Of a DNA stretch of 32,047 nucleotides, positions 23,547 through 30,341 are shown one piece after another. The stretch's first letter is position 1. Every line of letters starts with the position of its first letter. The stretch lies in contig CAZGWK010000038.1 in the NCBI GenBank assembly GCA_964529285.1, positions 1 through 32,047 on the forward strand, written 5' to 3'. The translations under genes were made by a program, and so were the position numbers. The DNA comes from SURF-21 sp964529285. Lineage in GTDB: Bacteria; Actinomycetota; Geothermincolia; Geothermincolales; RBG-13-55-18. Below the pieces are notes generated by a model that was not told the origin of the DNA, made no database searches, and was given only the letters and a program-made list of their open reading frames with translations.

Positions 23547-24317
23547 TTGTACAAGGAACAATTTTCCCTGCAAGGGAAGGTGGCCATCGTAACCGGGGGC
23601 AGTAGGGGGATCGGCCAGGCCATCGCGGAAGGCTATGCCGAGATGGGAGCCAGGGTGGTTCTCGCGAGCCGCAAGGCCGAGGCCCTCGAGGAAGTACGTA
23701 AAGGCATCGAGGCGGCTGGGGGAGAGGCTTTCGTCATCCCAACCCACATGGGGGATATGGAGGGTATAAGCCGCCTGGTTCAGGAAACCCTGGACAAGTA
23801 TGGCACCATCGACGTCCTGGTAAATAACGCTGCGACCAATCCCATATTCTGTGGGACAGGGGACGTGGAGGAACCCGCATTCGAAAAGATCATGGAGGTG
23901 AATGTAAAGGGCCTCTTTTTCCTGACGCAGCAGGTAGGCAAGGTCATGTGCGATAAGGGATCCGGGGCGGTGATAAACGTATCCTCCGAAGCGGCCTTCT
24001 GCCCCACGCCTTTCCTGGGCGTATATTCCATCTCCAAGGCAGCGGTCAACATGCTCACAAAGGTCTTCGCACAGGAGTGGGGTCCCAAGGGTGTCCGGGT
24101 CAACGCCATCGCTCCCGGCCTGGTGAAAACCCATTTCAGCCAGGCTCTATGGGGCAACGAGGCGATCCTCCAGGCCGCACTCGCATCTATCCCGCTGGGA
24201 AGGATGGCAGAGCCGGAAGAGATAGTAGGCCTGGCGATCTTCCTGGCCTGCGATGCATCAAGATACCTCACCGGACAAACCGTACTGATCGATGGAGGAA
24301 GGGAGATCTCCTCCTGA
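23547..24317 (+). CDS. short-chain dehydrogenase/reductase
   Basis: A 256-residue classical SDR that oxidises or reduces an alcohol/ketone with NAD(P). It has the cofactor loop TGGSRGIG (16-23), NNAATNP, the catalytic Ser in NVSSEAA, Y-x-x-x-K in VYSISKAA (Tyr160, Lys164), and the C-terminal YLTGQTVLIDGG. Arg/Ala rather than an acidic residue after the second strand (LASRKAEAL) hints at NADPH preference. TTG 23547 is well supported by AAGGAGGT 8 bases upstream. It is followed closely by the OYE-like reductase. The substrate is not known; similarity runs to the gluconate 5-dehydrogenase/3-oxoacyl reductase-like group. Confidence 0.93.
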   Translation: MYKEQFSLQGKVAIVTGGSRGIGQAIAEGYAEMGARVVLASRKAEALEEVRKGIEAAGGEAFVIPTHMGDMEGISRLVQETLDKYGTIDVLVNNAATNPIFCGTGDVEEPAFEKIMEVNVKGLFFLTQQVGKVMCDKGSGAVINVSSEAAFCPTPFLGVYSISKAAVNMLTKVFAQEWGPKGVRVNAIAPGLVKTHFSQALWGNEAILQAALASIPLGRMAEPEEIVGLAIFLACDASRYLTGQTVLIDGGREISS

Positions 24318-24355
24318 GTGCATGTCGTGGCGGCGGCGGATAAAGGGGAATTTAG

Positions 24356-26302
24356 ATGAGCGCTTCGCTCTGGGACGTTATCAGTATAGGCGGCCTCGCA
24401 TTGCGTAACCGCGCTGTTATGCCCGCCATGGGAACCGGCTATGCTTCTCCCGAAGGCCTGGTGACCGAGCGCCTCAAGGCCTACCACAGGGCCAGGGCCG
24501 CGGGGGGAGTCGGGCTTATCGTCACCGAGGTGTGCGCGGTCCATCCCCGCGGCAAGGCCTTAGCGTCGGAACTAGGGATTTACAGCGATACCTTTGTCCC
24601 GGGACTGCGCGAACTTGCGGATACGATAAAGGGAGAGGGGGCCGCCGCGGCGGCACAACTTCATCACGCGGGCAGGGAGACTTTCCCCTCGGTAATCGGA
24701 GGTCAACCGGTCGCCCCATCCCCCATCGCCAGTCGAGCCATGGGACAGGTGCCGAGAGAACTGGAAGAAGCGGAGATCGTCGAGCTCATATCTTGCTACG
24801 CACAGGCCGCAAGGAGAGCTCGCGAAGCGGGTTTCGATGCTGTTGAGGTCCACGGCGCCCACGGCTACCTGGTTCACCAGTTCGTTTCCCCGTATGCAAA
24901 CAGGAGAGAGGATGCATATGGGGGAGACGATGCAGGACGCTTCCGTTTCGCCCGTGAAATAGTGCAGGGGATAAAGAAAGCGGCGGGGGAGGATTTTCCG
25001 GTGATCTACCGCTTTTCGGCGAGCGAGGAGATAAAAGGCGGTTACGAACTGGACTATATCATGCCCCTGATCCTGCTTCTGGAGTCGGACGGCGTCGACG
25101 CCTTCCACGTATCGTGCGGTATTTACGATTCACCGGGTAACCCCACCAGCCCCGGCATGCACCATCCGCAAGGTGTTAACGTGGAGAAAGCAGCGGCGGT
25201 CGAGATGGCGGTGGAAAAGCCGGTTATCGTGGCAGGAAAGATGCACGACCCCCGGTTCGCCGAGGAAATCCTGCAGGCGGGCAAGGCGGACCTGGTGGCA
25301 TTCGGGAGGCAGCACCTGGCCGACCCCGACTTCCTGGCAAAAGCGGAAAATGGCCGCCATGAGGACATCCGCTTCTGCCTGTCATGCAATCAAGGATGCA
25401 TAGAACGCCTTACTTTCGAGATGCGTTCCGCCACCTGCGTGATCAACCCACTTTGCGGGCGCGAGCAGGAGGCGGAAAAAAGAGGTCCCGTCGCCAGGGG
25501 GCCCTTCCTGGTAGCGGGGGCGGGAGCGGCCGGACTGCAGGCAGCGATCACCCTTAAAGAAGCCGGCGCGGATGTAAGGATGGTCGAGAGGGAGGAGGAG
25601 GCGGGAGGTCAGCTGAGGGCGGCGTCCAGACCGCCGGGAAAGGATCCTGTGGCCGCGTGGGTTGACTGGGCCGTGAGGAGGCTGTTGTCGCTGGGGCTGG
25701 AGATCGAGTTCGGGGTCGAGGCCGACAGGGAGATGCTCGAGGGAGCTGCGTGGGAGGGGGTGGTGAACGCCTGCGGCGCCAGGCCCTTGCTTCCCGGTAT
25801 TCCGGGAACGCATCTGGAGATAAATGCCGAGGCGAGACAGGTATTACTCGGGCGGTCAGAGACCGGGAAGAATGTTCTCGTTGTGGGGGCGGGCCCCGTG
25901 GGGATGGAGACGGCGCATTACCTTATCGACAGGACAGGCGACGTAACGGTGGTGGAGGAATGCGACCAGCCGCCGGTTTCCCCGCTGACCTCGCACGGTT
26001 ATTTCCTGCACCGCGTTTTGAGGAAAAACGGTACGTTGTTGCTGGCGGCGAAGGTACTCGAGGTAAATCCCGCTGGAGCTGTCGTGCAGGCGAGGGAAGG
26101 AAAGAGGAGGCTGGATGCGGACACGGTAGTATGGGCCGTGGGATCGCTCCCGGAAACCGGACTGGCGGAAGCGGCCAGTGGAATGGACATTAAAATGGTG
26201 ACGGCGGGGGACGCGAGGGAACCAAGGCGCCTGCTTGACGCGGTGCACGAAGGATATAATGCGGCGCGGCAGCTTTTATATGCAGACGTGGATCGGGTCT
26301 AG
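24356..26302 (+). CDS. NADH:flavin oxidoreductase, 2,4-dienoyl-CoA reductase-like (FadH type)
   Basis: A 648-residue FMN/4Fe-4S/FAD enzyme reducing activated C=C bonds. Residues 1-330 form the Old Yellow Enzyme barrel (AVMPAMGTGYASPEG, catalytic-site HGAHGY with His166 and His169, FVSPYANRREDAYGG). A cluster motif CLSCNQGC...C (Cys341, 344, 348, 361) follows. The rest is an FAD/NAD module with GAGAAGLQAA (about 385) and GAGPVGMETA (about 505). Domain order equals FadH, BaiCD and trimethylamine dehydrogenase. The ATG lies 38 bases after the SDR stop. The 2,4-dienoyl-CoA, steroid, bile-acid or cyclic enone identity of the substrate is open. Confidence 0.93.
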   Translation: MSASLWDVISIGGLALRNRAVMPAMGTGYASPEGLVTERLKAYHRARAAGGVGLIVTEVCAVHPRGKALASELGIYSDTFVPGLRELADTIKGEGAAAAAQLHHAGRETFPSVIGGQPVAPSPIASRAMGQVPRELEEAEIVELISCYAQAARRAREAGFDAVEVHGAHGYLVHQFVSPYANRREDAYGGDDAGRFRFAREIVQGIKKAAGEDFPVIYRFSASEEIKGGYELDYIMPLILLLESDGVDAFHVSCGIYDSPGNPTSPGMHHPQGVNVEKAAAVEMAVEKPVIVAGKMHDPRFAEEILQAGKADLVAFGRQHLADPDFLAKAENGRHEDIRFCLSCNQGCIERLTFEMRSATCVINPLCGREQEAEKRGPVARGPFLVAGAGAAGLQAAITLKEAGADVRMVEREEEAGGQLRAASRPPGKDPVAAWVDWAVRRLLSLGLEIEFGVEADREMLEGAAWEGVVNACGARPLLPGIPGTHLEINAEARQVLLGRSETGKNVLVVGAGPVGMETAHYLIDRTGDVTVVEECDQPPVSPLTSHGYFLHRVLRKNGTLLLAAKVLEVNPAGAVVQAREGKRRLDADTVVWAVGSLPETGLAEAASGMDIKMVTAGDAREPRRLLDAVHEGYNAARQLLYADVDRV

Positions 26303-26320
26303 GGGGGTCGCGTAGACCCC
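26295..26320 (+). terminator. hairpin at the end of the OYE-like gene
   Basis: Two mutually exclusive stems share the 3' arm: GGGTCTA (26295-26301) with TAGACCC (26313-26319), and GGGGTC (26304-26309) with GACCCC (26315-26320). The stop codon is inside the first stem. There is no T-run, so this may be a weak or factor-assisted terminator. Confidence 0.4.
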
Positions 26321-26488
26321 GCAAGGACGATGGACGACAGCGGGGGCGGCTTCCGGGTAACCTTAGATTGAGTTAAATATCCGCCACGGGGGTAATAATG
26401 ATGGGACACAACCGCCTGGCAACGCGTCCGGCACGGCCGGAGAGGGAGCGGCGGGCTTGATAGATCCCGTAAGCGTGAGGAGAATCAC

Positions 26489-27121
26489 TTGAATATCCTT
26501 TTCGTCTGTACCGGCAACATCTGCCGCAGTGCGATGGCCGAGGCTTTTATGAACCAAGAACTCGCGGCACTGAACGGCAGCTCGGAGGTTATCGTAAGAT
26601 CGGCGGGGCTGCAGGCAGACGAAGGAGGTATGCCTCCGCCAGAAGTGGTTTCCATCATGCAAGAGTTCGGGCTCGACGTATCGGGACACCGCGCCCACCT
26701 CCTGTGCCGGGAGGATGTGGATGAAGCCGACCTCATCCTGGCCATGGCTATGCACAACAGCTCGCGGATGCTCACCGAGTACCAGGAAGCGGTGGACCGC
26801 ATCTTTACGCTCAAGGAGTTCGTGATACAGGGAATGAAGAAAGGACAGGAGCTGGGGAAGAGTGATCCGGCAGAGAGGCTTGTTGAACTGCGTAAATGGA
26901 TAAGGCATATCGAGGGGTTCGAGCAGGATAAAGGCGAGCAGGACCTCAACCGCAAGCTCCACGTATTCATGCTCCATTACTTTCACATATACGACCACAG
27001 CTTCGGAATCGACGACCCGCTGGGCCAGTCAATGGAATTCATGCGGCGAACTGCGCACGAGATCAGGGATGCAGTAAGATCCCTCGTGGGAGCAGACCTG
27101 CTGGCGCTGGCGGGAACCTGA
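26489..27121 (+). CDS. low-molecular-weight protein tyrosine phosphatase family protein with insertion
   Basis: A phosphatase of the LMW-PTP/ArsC fold. The P-loop C-x5-R is intact in VCTGNICRSAMAE (Cys7, Arg13), followed by RSAGLQADEGG and GLDVSGHRAHLL. The general-acid D-P is at IDDPLG (Asp175/176). Normal family members have about 150 residues with this Asp near 120; here the protein has 210, with an extra helical segment of about 50 residues between FTLKEF and DDPLG. The FTLKEF...DPxG pattern resembles the YwlE arginine phosphatase group, but position 11 is Ile, not the Thr linked to arginine specificity. The TTG start has GAGGAGAAT upstream. Confidence 0.85.
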   Translation: MNILFVCTGNICRSAMAEAFMNQELAALNGSSEVIVRSAGLQADEGGMPPPEVVSIMQEFGLDVSGHRAHLLCREDVDEADLILAMAMHNSSRMLTEYQEAVDRIFTLKEFVIQGMKKGQELGKSDPAERLVELRKWIRHIEGFEQDKGEQDLNRKLHVFMLHYFHIYDHSFGIDDPLGQSMEFMRRTAHEIRDAVRSLVGADLLALAGT

Positions 27122-27185
27122 GAGGATACGGGCGCCTCCCCCGCGTTTCTTCGCGAGGGCAGGCTCGAGGACAAGGAGGTGGGTT

Positions 27186-27977
27186 TTGGAGGACGTAGTC
27201 TTCAGGCGGGATGAGCAGGTGGAAGTGATCACCTTGAGCCGGCCTGATATGATGAATTGTTTCAACAACAGCATGTTGTACGCGCTTGCCCGCAGATTCG
27301 AGGAGCTCCATCAGGACGACGATTGCCGCGCCGTGGTTATCACCGGAGCGGGGCGGGGTTTCTGTACCGGAGCCGATCTTACCGGTGGCGGGGCACGGGC
27401 CGACGCTGCTACTCCCATGGGGATGCGTCTCAGCACGCACGTCTATTCATCCGTCATCAGGGCCATGGTCACCATGGAGAAACCGGTAATCGGGGCGATA
27501 AACGGAGACGCCGCAGGCGCCGGATGCAACTTCGCTCTTGCCTGCGACCTGCTCATAGCCTCGGAGAAAGCCCGTTTCATACAGGTCTTTGTGCGCCGGG
27601 GGCTCGTGGTGGATATGAGCGGCACCTTTTTCCTCCCGCGCCTGATCGGGCTGTCAAAAGCCAAGGAACTGGCGTTCTCGGGCGAGGCTATCGATGCACA
27701 GCGGGCCCTCGAGCTGGGGTTGGTGATGAAGGTCGTTCCCGAGGACGACCTCATGGACGAAGCCATGGAGACGGCACGTAAGCTGGCACAGGGACCCACC
27801 AGGGCCATCGGCATGATCAAACGCATGCTCAACCGCTCGTTCGAGTCGGACCTGGAGACTGCCCTGGAGATGGAGGCCACCATGCAGGGGATAGCGGTAA
27901 GCACGCCCGACGTGGTGGAGGGAATAACATCTTTTCTGCAGAAGAGACCGGCGAAATTCACCGGGAAGAGCTGCTGA
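27186..27977 (+). CDS. enoyl-CoA hydratase/isomerase family protein (PaaG-like)
   Basis: A 263-residue crotonase-fold protein acting on an acyl-CoA. The oxyanion-hole segments are present (TGAGRGFCTGADLTGG and GDAAGAGCNFALACDLLIAS). Both glutamates that act in true enoyl-CoA hydratases are absent: Asn115 stands in the GCE position and Phe135 in the QPE position. Instead Asp143 in GLVVDMSGTFFLPRLIG matches the aspartate of PaaG-type isomerases. It therefore probably isomerises a double bond or ring intermediate rather than hydrating. AAGGAGGT 5 bases upstream fixes the TTG start. It is followed by the alcohol dehydrogenase gene. Confidence 0.9.
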   Translation: MEDVVFRRDEQVEVITLSRPDMMNCFNNSMLYALARRFEELHQDDDCRAVVITGAGRGFCTGADLTGGGARADAATPMGMRLSTHVYSSVIRAMVTMEKPVIGAINGDAAGAGCNFALACDLLIASEKARFIQVFVRRGLVVDMSGTFFLPRLIGLSKAKELAFSGEAIDAQRALELGLVMKVVPEDDLMDEAMETARKLAQGPTRAIGMIKRMLNRSFESDLETALEMEATMQGIAVSTPDVVEGITSFLQKRPAKFTGKSC

Positions 27978-28023
27978 TCAATAAGTGGCGACGAAAACTC
28001 GTCGGAATGGGGGTTGATGCCGC

Positions 28024-29241
28024 ATGAAGGCACTTACTTTCAAGATGAACATCCCGGCTTACCTGGTTGCGGGAGCCCTGTCGGGGGTAAGGCCGCAGAT
28101 CGTGCATTCGTCATGGGTTCCGGTACAGATGCGCGAGATAGAGAAACCCGGGCTTATCGGACCCGAATGGGTGACCGTTAGACCAAGGCTGTCGGGTTTC
28201 TGCGGCAGCGACCTGGGAACCGTCCTATGTCACGAGAGCTTGACCCTCGAGCCGTTTCCTTCTTATCCCTTCGTACTTGGACACGAGGTATGTGGTGAAA
28301 TCGTCGACGTCGGGGAGGCAGTTGAAGGGTTCGCTGCAGGCGACAGGGTCGTTGTGATGCCCGCCCTCAGCTGCCGTACGAGGCGTATAGACCCTCCGTG
28401 CCGCATGTGCGCCCGGGGGCGTTATCATCTATGTGAAAACATAACCGAGGGAAGCCTGGCGGCGGGGATGTACGTAGGCAGTTGCGCCGATACCCCGGGT
28501 TTTATCAGCGAACTGGGGGTAGCACATGTTTCCATGCTGTACAAGGTGCCGGAGAACGTCAGTGACGAGAACGCGGTTCTTACCGAGCCGTTCTCGACCG
28601 CCCTGCATATGGTGGTAGCCAACCCGGTTGAAAAGGATGAGACGGTGATGGTCATCGGGCACGGTGTCATGGGGTTGTGCACCATAGCAGCCTTGAAGGC
28701 GCTGCACCCTGGGGTCCGCATTATCGGGGTCGAGGTAGATCCCTTCCACAGCGAGATTGCGAAGGATATGGGGGTTGAAGAGGTAATCAAGCCCGGTGGC
28801 AAGCAGTTCTACAGACGAGTTGCGGAACTCACCGGGGCGAAGATGTATACTCCCACCGCCGCGAAACCCATACTCATAGGCGGGGTAGACCGCGTGTTCG
28901 ATGCCGTGGGTTCGACCTCTACCGTCCATGCCGCCCTGCGGGTGATCGCCAGCGGCGGATGGTACAACCTGCTTGGCATCGGCAAGATCAAGAAGGTCGA
29001 TTGGACGCCGGTGTGGTTCAAAGAACTCATCATCCGCGGTATCTATGCTTACCAGGACGAGACTATGGACGGAAAGAGGATGCACGACTTCGAACTGGCC
29101 CTCGAGCTGTACGCAAAAGGTAAGGTGGATCTATCGCACCTCGTTACCCACAGGTTCTCCCTCGACCAGTGGCATGAGGCCCTTGATACCGCCTTGAACA
29201 AGGGCAGGGAGAAAGCCATCAAGATAGTCTTCACCGTTTGA
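28024..29241 (+). CDS. zinc-binding alcohol dehydrogenase family protein
   Basis: A 405-residue medium-chain dehydrogenase/reductase. The catalytic zinc site is seen in SGFCGSDLG (Cys60) and GHEVCGE (His87, Glu88); structural-zinc cysteines are at 117, 126, 129 and 137 (C-x8-C-x2-C-x7-C). The Rossmann loop is VMVIGHGVMGL, with the acidic IGVEVD implying NAD(H). Compared with typical 340-350 residue members it has a longer N-terminal start and an insertion around 270-285. GGGGG at about 28009 is the only ribosome-binding candidate for the ATG. Likely co-transcribed with the crotonase gene 46 bases upstream; the substrate is unknown. Confidence 0.9.
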   Translation: MKALTFKMNIPAYLVAGALSGVRPQIVHSSWVPVQMREIEKPGLIGPEWVTVRPRLSGFCGSDLGTVLCHESLTLEPFPSYPFVLGHEVCGEIVDVGEAVEGFAAGDRVVVMPALSCRTRRIDPPCRMCARGRYHLCENITEGSLAAGMYVGSCADTPGFISELGVAHVSMLYKVPENVSDENAVLTEPFSTALHMVVANPVEKDETVMVIGHGVMGLCTIAALKALHPGVRIIGVEVDPFHSEIAKDMGVEEVIKPGGKQFYRRVAELTGAKMYTPTAAKPILIGGVDRVFDAVGSTSTVHAALRVIASGGWYNLLGIGKIKKVDWTPVWFKELIIRGIYAYQDETMDGKRMHDFELALELYAKGKVDLSHLVTHRFSLDQWHEALDTALNKGREKAIKIVFTV

Positions 29242-29319
29242 CGGAAAAGGTTGGGCGGTTTGCACGACGAGGTCCACGCCTGGCACGCATGCGTATGTTG
29301 ATATAGCAGAGGAGCGTAT

Positions 29320-30036
29320 ATGACACCGCAGCAAATAGCTTTCTTCGATCTCGACCACACCCTGCTGGATGGAGCCAACGGAAACCTCGTGGTCAAGTAC
29401 ATGGTCAAGACGCGGCGCATGGGGTTGGACGCCGTATGGAAAGCGATCAAATTCACGACGCTCTATCGCTTGAACCGTTTGCCGAGGGAAGAAGTATACC
29501 GCTGGACTTTCCGGGAATGCGGAAAGTACAGCATGGAAGAACTCGTAGCGATGCTCGACGAATCATACGCACGGTATGTAATGCCACGCCTCTTCAAGGA
29601 GGGTGCCGAGCGTGTGGCCGAACATAAATCCAAGGGGCACCACACGGTCATAGCCACCGCGGCGGGTGAGTATATGTCGGAGAAGGTGAGGGTACAGCTC
29701 GGAGCTGACGGCAAGATCGCGGCGATCGCGGCCGTAGTCGAGGGCAGGCTCACCGACAAGGTGGAGATGCCCATGCCCTACGGGGAGGGAAAGGAGATTC
29801 TTGCTCGCCGCTATGCCGAGAAGAGGGACGTAAGCCTCGCGGATTGCTGGTTTTATTCCGACTCTCTTGCCGACGTTCCCCTGCTGGCGGCGGTGGGGCA
29901 TCCCGTTGCGGTAAACCCGCAGCGAGCCCTCAGACGCATCGCGGCTGAGCGGGGATGGCCGGTTCTGATCTGGAACACCCCAGCCGGCTTTACGCATCCC
30001 AGCACAGCGGTGGAACTGAGCTTCGAGCTTTCCTGA
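29320..30036 (+). CDS. HAD-IB family phosphatase
   Basis: A 238-residue haloacid dehalogenase superfamily hydrolase, subfamily IB (SerB-like). Motif I is FFDLDHTLLDG with Asp10 as nucleophile and Asp12 as acid/base, motif II is VIATAA, and motif IV is YSDSLADVPLL. The helical cap lies between about residues 25 and 100. The sequence after motif IV (GHPVAVNPQRALRRIAAERGWPVL) is the usual end of the HAD-IB group that includes 1-acyl-glycerol-linked and phosphoserine phosphatases. An AGGAG lies ahead of the ATG. The substrate is not deducible. Confidence 0.9.
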   Translation: MTPQQIAFFDLDHTLLDGANGNLVVKYMVKTRRMGLDAVWKAIKFTTLYRLNRLPREEVYRWTFRECGKYSMEELVAMLDESYARYVMPRLFKEGAERVAEHKSKGHHTVIATAAGEYMSEKVRVQLGADGKIAAIAAVVEGRLTDKVEMPMPYGEGKEILARRYAEKRDVSLADCWFYSDSLADVPLLAAVGHPVAVNPQRALRRIAAERGWPVLIWNTPAGFTHPSTAVELSFELS

Positions 30037-30083
30037 AGGCGGCGGGTAAATCCGGCATACACAATCGATGGCATATGTACGTC

Positions 30084-30112
30084 TTGACGTGACCCTCATG
30101 GCAAAATATAAA
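30084..30112 (+). promoter_or_regulatory. strong sigma-70-type promoter
   Basis: TTGACG (30084-30089) and TATAAA (30107-30112) with 17-base spacing form the best match to a housekeeping promoter in the window. Transcription would begin near 30119 and read the small membrane protein and the phytoene-desaturase-like gene. Confidence 0.8.
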
Positions 30113-30156
30113 ATAGATGCGCGTCCTGGGAGGGACACGAGCACTGGAGGCTGCCG

Positions 30157-30330
30157 ATGGGCACGTCAGGTAAACCATCCTTTAAATCCGCTGCGACGAT
30201 CGTAGTCGGCTTGTGCCTGGGCATATTTCTGGGTGCGGCATGGGCTATGAACCTTGATGACGAACAGCGCAGGCGGATAAAGAAAAATCTGTTTGAGCTG
30301 CGAGAGATGCCGTTCAGGCTATTTATATAG
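30157..30330 (+). CDS. small single-pass membrane protein, 57 residues
   Basis: A short reading frame starting at an ATG 6 bases after GGAGG, behind the strong promoter at 30084-30112. The product begins MGTSGKPSFKS, has one hydrophobic helix (about residues 11-30, AATIVVGLCLGIFLGAAWAM), then a basic, amphipathic tail (DDEQRRRIKKNLFELREM). The G-x3-G spacing in the helix and charged tail resemble YtxH-like small membrane proteins, but no name can be given. Its stop is 11 bases before the next start, so translation of the two is probably coupled. Positive-inside logic predicts a cytoplasmic C-terminus. Confidence 0.7.
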   Translation: MGTSGKPSFKSAATIVVGLCLGIFLGAAWAMNLDDEQRRRIKKNLFELREMPFRLFI

Positions 30331-30341
30331 GGGTGGTGAAC

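Noticed and set aside
22956..24134. 392-codon - strand frame across the CxxCGLP and SDR genes
   Set aside because: It spans two + strand genes, one with full SDR motifs, and shows no protein family features itself.
26398..26460. A 20-codon frame beginning ATGATG upstream of the phosphatase gene
   Set aside because: No ribosome-binding site of note, arginine-rich composition expected by chance in GC-rich DNA, and too short to support.
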